Assembly (NCBI GenBank): GCA_004144175.1
Contig: SEFT01000011.1
Coordinates: 119,405-160,567, forward strand
DNA: 41,163 bases
Reading direction: 5' to 3'
Source: Sphingobacteriales bacterium
GTDB lineage: Bacteria; Bacteroidota; Bacteroidia; Chitinophagales; Chitinophagaceae
Positions 8,684-16,899 of the stretch are shown here, piece after piece; within the stretch, counting starts at the first letter, position 1, and the number at the start of each line of letters is the position of its first letter. The position numbers and the translations under genes were made by a program. The notes under the pieces were generated by a model that saw only the letters and a list, made by a program, of their open reading frames with translations, ran no database searches and had not been told where the DNA came from.

Positions 8684-9682
8684 CTATACTGAATGGTTTT
8701 TCAGACAGTCTTCTATCAGGGCTCCATAAAAATCTGTGAGTGACTTACCGGCTGCACGCACCTGTTGCGGCACTATGCTGTTCTCGCTCTGGCCGGGCAT
8801 CGTATTCACTTCCAGGAAGTACAGCTTATTCGTTCCTTTTTGCAGGATGAAATCCATACGTACAACGCCGCGGCAGTTGAGGTGGCGGTAGATGTATGCT
8901 GCCTTTGTCTCCAGTTGTTCTTTTACGCTGTCATCTATCGGTGCCGGGGTTATCTCGCTGGTTACACCCGGTGTATACTTAGCTTCATAGTCGAAGAACT
9001 CATTTTTGCTTACTATCTCCGTAGCAGGCAGCGTGTGCAGGTAGCCGTCTACACGGTATACGCCAATGGTAAGCTCCCTGCCCTCAATAAACTCCTCTAT
9101 CAAAACCTGGTTGTCTTCCTTAAATGCCTTTTCAATTGCAGGCAGCAGTTCTTCTATAGACTTCACCTTGCTAACGCCGAGGCTCGATCCGCTTTCGTTC
9201 GGCTTTACGAACATCGGCATCTGCAGCTGCTCCAGTATATTACCTACCGAATATGGCTCCCCTTTTATCAGGTGTACCGAATTGGCAATGTTTACTACGT
9301 TGAACGCTTTTACTACCTTGTTGCAATAGCTCTTGTTGAATGTAAGCGCCGATACGATGGCATTGCAGGTATTATAAGGAATGTTCAGCATGTCGAGATA
9401 GCCTTGCATACGGCCATCTTCGCCCGGCGTGCCATGTATGGCAATAAACGCACAGTCGAACTTCACCTTTTCACCTCCAATAGTCAGCGAAAAATCATTT
9501 TTATCTACAGGCACTTTAGCACCGTCAGCCGCTTCATGCCACCAGCCATCGCGGGTCACTACGATCTTATATGAATTGTATAGCTCCGTATCAAGGTTAC
9601 TTTCTATCGTCTTTGCAGTTTGTATAGAGATAACATATTCTCCCGAATAACCTCCGGCCAATAATGCGATATTTTTCTTCAT
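8684..9682 (-). CDS. ddl: D-alanine--D-alanine ligase
   Basis: A 332-residue ATP-grasp ligase that makes D-Ala-D-Ala for peptidoglycan precursors in the cytoplasm. Visible motifs: the N-terminal LLAGGYSGEYVISIQTA with the catalytic Glu of the GxxSxE region, IHGTPGEDG, the ATP-binding MFVKPNESGSSLGVSKV, IEEFIEGRELTIGV, VVRMDFIL and the metal/substrate loop FLEVNTMPGQSENSIVPQQ. It is the first gene of a five-gene minus-strand run (ddl, PASTA, T9SS cargo, rhodanese, hypothetical) with short gaps, so wall synthesis and envelope proteins are probably expressed together. Confidence 0.97.
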   Translation of the reverse strand: MKKNIALLAGGYSGEYVISIQTAKTIESNLDTELYNSYKIVVTRDGWWHEAADGAKVPVDKNDFSLTIGGEKVKFDCAFIAIHGTPGEDGRMQGYLDMLNIPYNTCNAIVSALTFNKSYCNKVVKAFNVVNIANSVHLIKGEPYSVGNILEQLQMPMFVKPNESGSSLGVSKVKSIEELLPAIEKAFKEDNQVLIEEFIEGRELTIGVYRVDGYLHTLPATEIVSKNEFFDYEAKYTPGVTSEITPAPIDDSVKEQLETKAAYIYRHLNCRGVVRMDFILQKGTNKLYFLEVNTMPGQSENSIVPQQVRAAGKSLTDFYGALIEDCLKNHSV

Positions 9683-9906
9683 CTAAGATCAATAAAATTG
9701 TGACCAAAGGTAATAGAAAAATGATGTAAGGTGCGGGCAAGTTGTAAATTTAGCCTTGCAGGTTTTGTTAACGTTTTACGCTTACTTTAACAGCGAATAG
9801 TCTTACAGTTTTAGATTGATAATGTTTTGATTCGTAACTTGTATAGGACATAAAAACGCTGTGATACAAAAAAATACGATTGACAACAAAAACCCATAGA
9901 TAAACA
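9683..9906. other. 224-bp divergent intergenic region
   Basis: AT-rich spacer between divergent ddl and the GNAT gene. It holds the ddl -7 candidate and must hold the GNAT promoter, for which I see no clear consensus. Short reading frames here lack coding character. Confidence 0.5.
9705..9712 (-). promoter_or_regulatory. Candidate -7 element for the ddl run
   Basis: TACCTTTG on the minus strand fits TAnnTTTG, 22 bp before the ddl start. No TTTG lies at the usual 19-21 bp spacing, so the -33 element is weak. Confidence 0.4.
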
Positions 9907-10467
9907 ATGACACTGCAACGTTTTACCACAAAGCTGAAGGACGGCACCGAAGTGCTGGCGCGCGAAGCCACCATACACGATGCTGCGGAAATGATACAAT
10001 GCGTGAAGACCTATGTGGCAGAGAGCAAATATATGGTGGTGCTGCCCGAGGAATTTTCGCTGACGCTGCACCAGGGGCGTGAATGGATACAAGCATTTAT
10101 CGAGGCCGACAACTCGCTACTGATGGTGGCGGAGGTAAATGGTGCTATTGTTGGTAATCTGGATATTACCGGCGCTAAACGGCAGCGCATTATGCACAAT
10201 GGTATGATAGGAATGGGTATGTTGCCCGACTACCGTCGAAAAGGGTTGGGCTCTGTCCTGCTGAAGGCCGGCATCGACTGGGCAACACATAACCCTTACC
10301 TGCAACGCCTGTGGCTACAGGTAATAGCTGCAAACCAACCAGCCATTGAGCTGTACAAGAAATTTGGCTTTGAGCAGGAAGGCTTGCAAAAAAACTTCAT
10401 TAAAACAGGAGAAGGCACCTATGCCGATAACCTGATAATGGGCCTGCCCCTAAATAAAACAGCCTAG
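9907..10467 (+). CDS. GNAT family N-acetyltransferase
   Basis: A 186-residue acetyl-CoA-dependent acyltransferase, close to the usual length. Motif A is clear: GMIGMGMLPDYRRKGLGSVLLKAGIDWA, with R-R-K-G-L-G as the pyrophosphate-binding loop. Motif B follows as LWLQVIAANQPAIELYKKFGFEQEG. The substrate cannot be read from sequence. It resembles the RimJ/RimL or phosphinothricin acetyltransferase-like branch, which includes protein, amine and antibiotic acceptors. Its stop overlaps the end of the convergent hydrolase gene by 4 bp. Confidence 0.93.
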   Translation: MTLQRFTTKLKDGTEVLAREATIHDAAEMIQCVKTYVAESKYMVVLPEEFSLTLHQGREWIQAFIEADNSLLMVAEVNGAIVGNLDITGAKRQRIMHNGMIGMGMLPDYRRKGLGSVLLKAGIDWATHNPYLQRLWLQVIAANQPAIELYKKFGFEQEGLQKNFIKTGEGTYADNLIMGLPLNKTA

Positions 10468-11147
10468 ATAAAACGGGTAAGGAAATAAGCCAGCATATCC
10501 ACATCCACCTGCTCTATGGGGTGCTGGGTATTGGGCATCACACCCATGGTGGCATTGGGCAGGCTTCTGAATACATTTACCGTTTCTTCCAGCGTTACCA
10601 TCTTGTCCTTATCGCCCAGCAGTATCAACGAGGTGTGTGCAATCTCTTTGTAGTCTTCCGCTTTCAATTTATTCTCTGCGCCAAGGCTTATCAGCATATC
10701 AGCAGTACGTTGTAGCACAGCTTTCCAGTCATTCGGAGCATGGCGCATTTGCAGGGTTTGCGCAAACGCAGGTAGTTTGGCTTCTATCTTATCTGCATCC
10801 AGCATTTTCACTTCTTTAGCTGCCGTAGCTTCATCCCAATGGAACTTGGAAGCAAGTGTGGCTATCTTGTTCACTTTTTCGGGGTGATGTTTGGCAAGGT
10901 ACATAGCGACATAACCGCCCATGCTGTAGCCGAATATACTTACTTGCTTCAAATCTTTCTGCTGCATATAGCCCAACACATCCTGCGCAAACAGTGCAAT
11001 GGAGAATGTATGTTCTGGGAAAGCATTGCCACCATGGCCTGAAAAACTCAGTGTATGTACGTCGTATAGTTTGCTGAGATTATCAGCCAGCGGTTGCAAT
11101 TGATCGGCCGCGCCAATCGCGCCATGTAGCAGCAGTAGTGTTTCCAT
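10464..11147 (-). CDS. Alpha/beta-fold hydrolase
   Basis: A 227-residue alpha/beta hydrolase without signal peptide. The oxyanion loop LLLHGAIGA is at the N-terminus, the nucleophile elbow is GYSMGGYVAMYLA (Ser), the acid is probably in LLGDKDKMV (Asp), and the base is in NTQHPIEQ (His). It is the size of small carboxylesterases or MhpC/BioH-like enzymes; the substrate is unknown. I start it at METLLLLHG (11147), because the conserved first strand begins there; an in-frame ATG six codons upstream (11165) is possible. Confidence 0.9.
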   Translation of the reverse strand: METLLLLHGAIGAADQLQPLADNLSKLYDVHTLSFSGHGGNAFPEHTFSIALFAQDVLGYMQQKDLKQVSIFGYSMGGYVAMYLAKHHPEKVNKIATLASKFHWDEATAAKEVKMLDADKIEAKLPAFAQTLQMRHAPNDWKAVLQRTADMLISLGAENKLKAEDYKEIAHTSLILLGDKDKMVTLEETVNVFRSLPNATMGVMPNTQHPIEQVDVDMLAYFLTRFI

Positions 11148-11278
11148 ATGATAACGAAATGCCACGCAAGTAATTAAAATTCCGCGATATAGTAGCTATC
11201 GACTGTCAAATATGGCTTGAGCGACGGTGATGTATGGCATACTTTTAATGCCAGCTTATGAAACATTAACTCTCCTGC

Positions 11279-12409
11279 ATGAAAAAATTGTTTGTCCTTT
11301 CGTTTGCCTGCCTGAGCATGGTAAGCGCTACCTGCCAAAACAAAGCTTTAGAAGAAGTAAAAGATCCCAGGCTTACCGACATTAAAGTACCAGCGGGGTT
11401 TACCGTCTCCATTTTTGCCGACAATGTAGATAATGCCCGCTCGATGGTGCTGGGCGAAAGGGGAACTGTATTTGTAGGCAACCGTGCCAAAGACAAGGTG
11501 CATGCATTGGTAGATGAAAACAATGATGGTGTAGCCGACAAACGGTATGTAATAGCCAGCGGGCTTAATATGCCCAACGGCGTTGCGTTCAGGCAGGGAT
11601 CATTGTACGTGGCCGAGCTAAATAAGATATGGCGGTTTGATAATATAGAAGTGAATCTTGCACAGCCACCGAAGCCGGTGCTGGTAAGCAAAAACTTCCC
11701 CAGCGACAAGCACCACGGCTGGAAGTATGTTGGTTTTGGGCCGGATGATAAGTTATATGTACCTGTTGGTGCGCCTTGTAACGTGTGCAATGATAATGAG
11801 AAAGATCCTCGCTACTCTTCTATCACACGTATGAATCCGGATGGCAGCGGGTTCGAGGTGTATGCACATGGCATAAGGAACAGCGTAGGCTTCGACTGGC
11901 ATCCGCAAACCAAAGAAATGTGGTTTACTGAAAACGGACGTGACCAGATGGGCGATGATGTGCCGCCGGATGAGTTGAACATAGCGCCAAAAAAGGATAT
12001 GAATTTCGGCTTTCCTTATTGCCACGGTAATGGTATTTCTGACCCTGAGTTTGGAAAAGGTAAAGATTGCAGCCAGTATACCCAGCCTGCTGCTACCCTG
12101 GCACCACATACTGCTGCACTAGGTATGAAATTCTACACCGGCAGTATGTTCCCCGATGAATATAAGAACCAGGTTTTCATAGCAGAACACGGATCGTGGA
12201 ACCGCTCTACTCCAATTGGCTACCGCGTGATGCTGGTACGCCTGGATGGCAATAAAGTAACCAGCTATGAAGAATTTGCCACAGGGTGGCTGAAAAACGG
12301 AAAAGCCTGGGGACGCCCTGTAGACGTGCTGCAAATGCCGGATGGCTCGCTGCTGGTATCTGATGATTTCGCAAACGTAATTTACAGGATAACCTATAAT
12401 AAAAAATAG
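11279..12409 (+). CDS. PQQ-dependent sugar dehydrogenase-like protein (sorbosone dehydrogenase family)
   Basis: A 376-residue exported six-bladed beta-propeller of the glucose/sorbosone dehydrogenase family. The N-terminus is a signal peptide. A Cys in VSATCQN might be a lipobox, but the residues before it are not canonical. Family motifs include LPNGVAFRQGSLYVAE-like blades, KHHGWKYVGFGPDDKLYVPVGAPCN, GIRNSVGFDWHPQTKEMWFTENGRD, a DELN segment, and AEHGSWNRSTPIGYRV near the end. The family oxidises sugars with PQQ in the periplasm, but many Bacteroidota members have no known substrate. It stands alone with a terminator 29 bp downstream. Confidence 0.9.
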   Translation: MKKLFVLSFACLSMVSATCQNKALEEVKDPRLTDIKVPAGFTVSIFADNVDNARSMVLGERGTVFVGNRAKDKVHALVDENNDGVADKRYVIASGLNMPNGVAFRQGSLYVAELNKIWRFDNIEVNLAQPPKPVLVSKNFPSDKHHGWKYVGFGPDDKLYVPVGAPCNVCNDNEKDPRYSSITRMNPDGSGFEVYAHGIRNSVGFDWHPQTKEMWFTENGRDQMGDDVPPDELNIAPKKDMNFGFPYCHGNGISDPEFGKGKDCSQYTQPAATLAPHTAALGMKFYTGSMFPDEYKNQVFIAEHGSWNRSTPIGYRVMLVRLDGNKVTSYEEFATGWLKNGKAWGRPVDVLQMPDGSLLVSDDFANVIYRITYNKK

Positions 12410-12437
12410 TTATTGTTGTTTTCTTTTGAGTGTTTAG

Positions 12438-12467
12438 CAAAGCCGCCTTTCGAATAGGGCGGCTTTG
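12438..12467 (+). terminator. Terminator after the sugar dehydrogenase
   Basis: A perfect 10-bp stem (CAAAGCCGCC / GGCGGCTTTG) with a 10-nt loop lies 29 bp past the stop. The following T-run is weak. Confidence 0.6.
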
Positions 12468-12555
12468 TCTGTTACATAGACACCACCGAGCAAACATTTT
12501 TGATCGCTACAATACTGGCATAATTTTATTGAGCTCATCTATACAATTCTCAAGA

Positions 12556-12792
12556 ATGACGGCCAAGTTGAATACCGAAGTGTACGACCAACTAAAGAGT
12601 GAAGGATACAAATACCTGGTACTCGACAAAGTGGAGCGGCATTCCGTACCTAAACCTGTTTTTATCTTTAAGCTATTCAAGGAAATGCCGGAGGCGTCAT
12701 CTAAGCAAAGTATTATGCTGATAGAAGACCAGATGTTCAGCTACATAGCCTACGGTGTAGTACAGCACGTAGATATACAGGTGATGCTGTGA
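12556..12792 (+). CDS. Small hypothetical protein
   Basis: A 78-residue protein I do not recognise. It starts at MTAKLNTEVYDQL; the frame extends upstream without coding character and runs through the preceding terminator, so this internal ATG is preferred. It looks like a compact soluble alpha/beta protein (KYLVLDKVERHSVPKPVFIFKLFKEMP, then MLIEDQMFSYIAYGVVQHVDIQVML). Nothing suggests a signal peptide. It converges with the PAS-sensor gene, leaving a 25-bp gap. Confidence 0.6.
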   Translation: MTAKLNTEVYDQLKSEGYKYLVLDKVERHSVPKPVFIFKLFKEMPEASSKQSIMLIEDQMFSYIAYGVVQHVDIQVML

Positions 12793-12817
12793 CCCTTACC
12801 TGTAACAAGCAGCGTAA

Positions 12818-14089
12818 TTACGCCTTTAACGATATAGCCTCATTGTAACGACGGGAATTTTCAATGCAAAATGCTATCCTCCCTGCCAGGTCTTTAGCAA
12901 AGGCCACATCCGATTCGTCAAATACCTTGTCCACTGAGCTGGACATAAAGTTTACTGCCCCTATCACTTCGCCATGCAGCATCATAGGTACTATCATATA
13001 CGATTTTAGCTGCAGCCTGTATAGCGCCATCAGGTGATCGTGGTCATTAGCAATTATCTCCAGGTCATGGTTGGTGACTGGCGTCACCAGTACTGTTTCG
13101 CCTGTGTTGGATACCGATGAAAGGCTATTAGGCTTATCTCTATCCAGGCGAAAAGGAACTTTCTTACGGTAGTTGATGGCCAGGTCGAGGCGTTCTTTAT
13201 CGGTATGGAACAGCTTTATCAGCTTCACCTCATCGTCCTGCTTCAGGTTTATTGATAACCAGTCGGCATATCCCGGCACGATCAGTTCTGCCATCTTTTC
13301 TAATCCCTCGTCCGAATCAAGTGTGCTGGCAAGCACCTCGCCTGCTCTATTCAGCAGGTCCAGAAGTTGCTCTGCTTTCCGCCTTTTGGTTATGTCGCGG
13401 GTAAAGCAGCGTGTATATTGAAATTCGCCATCGCGCAGGCATACATTAGAACTAATAAGCACGTGACGTATAGAACCGTCCTTACATTTAAGTCTTGCTT
13501 CATAGCTATGCAGCTCCTCACAAGTAAGCAGGCGTTTCATAATGTCATCTATCACAGGCTGGTCGGCATAAAACTCTGAAATGTGGTGCCCGACATATCC
13601 GTCGCGGGTGTACCCTAGCAGGTCCAGCTCCGCTTTGTTTACATATATAACAACACCATCCTTATTTACACAATGTATCCCCACGGCTGCACTGTCAATA
13701 AACTCCTGGAGGCCATTCTTTGCTTCGATCAACCTTTGCTCTTCGGCTTTGCGCGCTGAAATATCATGCACAAAAACGGCAACGCCCGATTTGGTCGGAG
13801 AAGCAGTTACCTCTGCCCACCTGTTCATTACGGGGTTGAATTCTTCGAAAGTTACGAGTAATCCCGTCTCCATCGCCCGGTTCAGCTCTGTGTATATGGG
13901 TTCGTTTACAGCGGTCGGGAAGATCTCCCAGTATTGGTTACCTATGAGCTCATCCTTTGTCTTCCGGAACAGCTTTTCCATTTGCGTATTTACATAAATG
14001 AAGTTCCAGGCTTTGTCCAGTACATAAAAAGCAAGGGGGGCACTTCCCAATATTTCCAGCATCTTATCCTGCTCTGCAGATTGGCTCAT
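12818..14089 (-). CDS. PAS-PAS-GAF sensor protein without output domain
   Basis: A 423-residue cytoplasmic sensor. PAS domain 1 spans about 8-115 (PLAFYVLDKAWNFIYVNTQMEKLF) and ends with a PAC-like HDISARKAEEQRL. PAS domain 2 spans about 120-240 (IHCVNKDGVVIYVNKAELDLLGY) and ends with TRDITKRRKAEQLL. A GAF domain fills about 260-415 (MVPMMLHGEVIGAVNFMSSS, then FAKDLAGRIAFCIENSRRYNEA). It stops where a histidine kinase, GGDEF or PP2C domain would normally begin, and no partner kinase is nearby. It may signal by protein contact or be the remnant of a longer kinase. Confidence 0.9.
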   Translation of the reverse strand: MSQSAEQDKMLEILGSAPLAFYVLDKAWNFIYVNTQMEKLFRKTKDELIGNQYWEIFPTAVNEPIYTELNRAMETGLLVTFEEFNPVMNRWAEVTASPTKSGVAVFVHDISARKAEEQRLIEAKNGLQEFIDSAAVGIHCVNKDGVVIYVNKAELDLLGYTRDGYVGHHISEFYADQPVIDDIMKRLLTCEELHSYEARLKCKDGSIRHVLISSNVCLRDGEFQYTRCFTRDITKRRKAEQLLDLLNRAGEVLASTLDSDEGLEKMAELIVPGYADWLSINLKQDDEVKLIKLFHTDKERLDLAINYRKKVPFRLDRDKPNSLSSVSNTGETVLVTPVTNHDLEIIANDHDHLMALYRLQLKSYMIVPMMLHGEVIGAVNFMSSSVDKVFDESDVAFAKDLAGRIAFCIENSRRYNEAISLKA

Positions 14090-14361
14090 ATTATTCTAAA
14101 AACGGGCTGCGATTTCCTCCGACAAAAATAGCCATTTATAACATCGCTAGTTACTAATAACATCTCTTTTACCATTAGGGGATTAGGCATATAAAGACCT
14201 TTTAGCTACATATGTATTACGACAGCAACAGCGATTTTTGTAGCAATTATCGGTTTAACATAGTATTAAGAGAAATGGGACTCTCATTTGGTTTAACTAA
14301 AAGCAGACGGCGCAGTCAAAGCTATCGAACGAATTTTCATTACATCTCACAAAAGCACAAA
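14090..14361. other. 272-bp divergent intergenic region
   Basis: Spacer between the PAS sensor (minus) and the Trp-rich protein (plus). Apart from the -7 candidate listed separately I see no clear element. The plus frame from 14212 is open but has poor coding character. Confidence 0.4.
14123..14130 (-). promoter_or_regulatory. Candidate -7 element of the PAS-sensor gene
   Basis: TATTTTTG on the minus strand fits TAnnTTTG, 34 bp before the start codon. No -33 match at proper spacing. Confidence 0.3.
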
Positions 14362-15774
14362 ATGAGCAGCATTTTTAAAAGAACAGCAGGGGCGGTATTG
14401 CTCGGTATACTACTAATACTTGGCGGCACTGCTAAGAATGCAAGCGCCCAACCCGGGGGAGCAGTATCCTTCCAAACATTCTATAACGAGTTGTCGCCGT
14501 ATGGTGACTGGATAGACGACCCGGAATATGGCTATGTGTGGGCACCACAAGCCGACCGCGACTTTCGCCCCTACTACACCAATGGGCGCTGGGTAATGAC
14601 TGAGTATGGCAATACTTGGGTATCGGACTATCCTTGGGGATGGGCACCTTTCCACTACGGACGGTGGACACACAACCCATACTATGGCTGGGTATGGGTG
14701 CCGGATAACACATGGGGACCTGCATGGGTAAGCTGGCGTGGTGGCGGCGATAACTATGGATGGGCGCCCCTGGCACCGCGCATCAGCATCAATGTAGCTT
14801 TCGGGCCGCGCTATAGGTGCCCTAATGACTGGTGGGTATTTGTACCCCAAAGGCATATCTACAGCAATGGCTGGCACAGGCATTACCGCGGACCAAGGTA
14901 TAATAATACCTATATCAACAATACCACCATCATCAACAACACGTACATTAATAATAACAACACCTACGTAATAGGCCCGCGCAGAGGCGATATGGAGCGT
15001 GCTACCGGCCAACGTATAAACGTATATAACATACAGAATAGCGACAGAGCGGGAAGATCGACCGTGCGTAGCAATAACCTGAACATCTATCGCCCCGAAG
15101 TATCGGGCCCGCGCAGCAGCATGGACCGTCCCAATCAGGTGGTACGTAGCGACCGCAGTGGCAGAAGATCGGACATGAACGAGCGGATGAGCAATGACAA
15201 TAACAACACGCGTAGCGAACGTGTTGCGCCTGACAATAATGTAGCACGAGATGACCCACGCCGCTCACGCACGGAACGCAGTAACGACTGGACAAACGGA
15301 GGCGTTAGCCCAAGAGGTGACAGGGCAAATACAAGTACAGAACATGTAGTACGTGCAGAAACTCCTGCAAGAACAGAACGCAACGAATCTGTAAGAAATG
15401 AAAACAACAACTGGCAGAACAGGAGTGAGCGAGCGGTAGAAGAACCACACATATCGCGAAGCCGCCCGCAGGAACAAGCACAGCAACAAACACGCCCTAT
15501 GCAGAGACTGGAACGTACCGAACAACAGCAACGTATAGAAAATAACCGCCAGCAGCGTTGGGACAGACAACAGCAACCGGAAAGAGTAGACAGGCAATCG
15601 CAACAAGCAGAGCGTAGTCGCCCGCAGAGGTACGAGCAGCGTAGCCAACCACAAATGGACAGGCCCGCACAGGTAGAGCGCAGCCGCCCGCAGCGCAGCG
15701 AAAGAGCAGAGAACAGCGGTGGTGGTGCTGCTACACCGACACCTATGGACCGACCTTCGCGCAGCAGAAGATAA
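14362..15774 (+). CDS. Secreted Trp-rich / Arg-Gln-rich protein (DUF6600-like)
   Basis: A 470-residue exported protein. The chosen start (MSSIFKRTAGAVLLG) gives a good signal peptide cut near NASAQ; the frame is open 50 codons further upstream, but that stretch is not signal-like. Residues about 30-180 repeat a W/Y/G-rich unit (YGDWIDDPEYGYVWAP, WVSDYPWGWAPFHYGRWT, YYGWVWVPDNTWGPAWVSWR), matching the DUF6600 type. An Asn/Thr/Ile-rich linker follows (INNTTIINNTYINNNN), then about 250 residues dominated by Arg, Gln, Ser, Asn and Glu with repeats of QVERSRPQRSE type. The tail is probably disordered and strongly basic. Function unknown. Confidence 0.85.
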   Translation: MSSIFKRTAGAVLLGILLILGGTAKNASAQPGGAVSFQTFYNELSPYGDWIDDPEYGYVWAPQADRDFRPYYTNGRWVMTEYGNTWVSDYPWGWAPFHYGRWTHNPYYGWVWVPDNTWGPAWVSWRGGGDNYGWAPLAPRISINVAFGPRYRCPNDWWVFVPQRHIYSNGWHRHYRGPRYNNTYINNTTIINNTYINNNNTYVIGPRRGDMERATGQRINVYNIQNSDRAGRSTVRSNNLNIYRPEVSGPRSSMDRPNQVVRSDRSGRRSDMNERMSNDNNNTRSERVAPDNNVARDDPRRSRTERSNDWTNGGVSPRGDRANTSTEHVVRAETPARTERNESVRNENNNWQNRSERAVEEPHISRSRPQEQAQQQTRPMQRLERTEQQQRIENNRQQRWDRQQQPERVDRQSQQAERSRPQRYEQRSQPQMDRPAQVERSRPQRSERAENSGGGAATPTPMDRPSRSRR

Positions 15775-15808
15775 TAGAATAAGGCTTAGAATACAGGAAA
15801 ATGGATAC

Positions 15809-15836
15809 GGCGCTTCTTTTCAGAAGCGCCTTTCTT
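15809..15836. terminator. Bidirectional terminator
   Basis: GGCGCTTCT and AGAAGCGCC form a perfect 9-bp stem with a 4-nt loop, followed by TTTCTTATTT. It lies between the convergent ends at 15774 and 15839 and can serve both genes. Confidence 0.75.
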
Positions 15837-15838
15837 AT

Positions 15839-16789
15839 TTACCAGACCAATGCACTGGCACCGAGAATCGCAGCATCTGCATCGGGCAGTTCAGAGTATA
15901 GCAAGCGTACTTTATTCTTAAATACGCGCAGAAGGTTATCTTCCATATGCCTGCGTACCGATTTCATAAGCATTTCGCGCGAGTTGGCCAGCCCTCCAAA
16001 GAATACGATCGCTTCGGGAGATGTAATAGCCACCGTATCGGCAAGGGTCTCACCCAATATCTTACCAGTGTATTCAAATATTTCTATGGCCAGTGCGTCT
16101 CCCTGCTCTGCTGCTTCGTATATATTTTTGGCGGTGATCTTGCCGTTCTTTTCGCGTACTGCACGCAACAGCGAATCCTCTTTACGCTCTTGCAACCATT
16201 CTTCGGCAGTTATTACGATACCTGTTGCAGAACTATAGCGCTCCAGGCAACCCTTACGGCCGCAGCCACACAAGCGGCCACCACGCACCGAGATAACATG
16301 TCCTAGCTCACCCGCGAAGCCATCGTGCCCATATATAAGCTGGCCGTTGGACACAAAGCCGCTACCTACGCCTGTACCCAGCGTAACGATAATAAAATCG
16401 CGCATACCGCGTGCAGCGCCATACATCATCTCGCCCAGTGCGGCAGCGTTGGCATCGTTGGTGATGGTGACTTTCAGGTTTAGTCCTTCGCTCAACAGGT
16501 TTGCCAGTGGTATAACCCCTTCCCATGGCAGGTTGGGTGCATAGGCTATTTCGCCCGTGTAGAAGTTGCCATTGGGCGCACCTACCCCCGCAGCCAGTAT
16601 ATGCTGCCGGCCTACTTTTTCCATCAGCGGGCCTACCTGCGCTTTCAGCGCTTCGATAAATTCGTATACGGTATCGTGGCCAGTAGTGAGCATGTAGCCC
16701 TGTTCTATGATCTGGCCCCTGCGATCTACTATACCAAAAGAGGTACCTGTGCCGCCTATATCTATACCGAGCGCATATTGGTGCGTCAT
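15839..16789 (-). CDS. ROK family sugar kinase
   Basis: A 316-residue ROK protein of kinase length, without a DNA-binding helix-turn-helix. The phosphate-1 motif LGIDIGGTGTSFGIVD is at the N-terminus. The glucose-binding GAPNGN and NDANAAALGE segments, LGTGVGSGFV, the ELGH sequence and the zinc motif CGCGRKGCLERYSSATG (CxCGxxGCxE) are all present. The likely role is phosphorylation of a hexose in the cytoplasm, glucokinase-like; the exact sugar is not readable. It is divergent from a sugar transporter, which fits uptake plus phosphorylation of the same sugar. Confidence 0.93.
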   Translation of the reverse strand: MTHQYALGIDIGGTGTSFGIVDRRGQIIEQGYMLTTGHDTVYEFIEALKAQVGPLMEKVGRQHILAAGVGAPNGNFYTGEIAYAPNLPWEGVIPLANLLSEGLNLKVTITNDANAAALGEMMYGAARGMRDFIIVTLGTGVGSGFVSNGQLIYGHDGFAGELGHVISVRGGRLCGCGRKGCLERYSSATGIVITAEEWLQERKEDSLLRAVREKNGKITAKNIYEAAEQGDALAIEIFEYTGKILGETLADTVAITSPEAIVFFGGLANSREMLMKSVRRHMEDNLLRVFKNKVRLLYSELPDADAAILGASALVW

Positions 16790-16899
16790 GCTGTTTGTTG
16801 GTTTGATTGCTGTAGAAATGGGTTCACAAAAATCGTACTATGGGCAAGGTTTTTAAACAATAGCATGTATATTTAAACTTCCCCATTCCTTAAGAGAAG

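Noticed and set aside
8765-9574. Plus-strand frame of 269 codons opposite ddl
   Set aside because: Antisense shadow of ddl, whose catalytic motifs are intact; the shadow has no recognisable motif.
9768-10092. Short minus-strand frames in the ddl-GNAT spacer
   Set aside because: They overlap the GNAT gene start and lack coding character.
14413-15012. Minus-strand frames opposite the Trp-rich and Arg-rich protein
   Set aside because: Explained by skewed codon content of the plus-strand gene; no signal peptide, domain or promoter.
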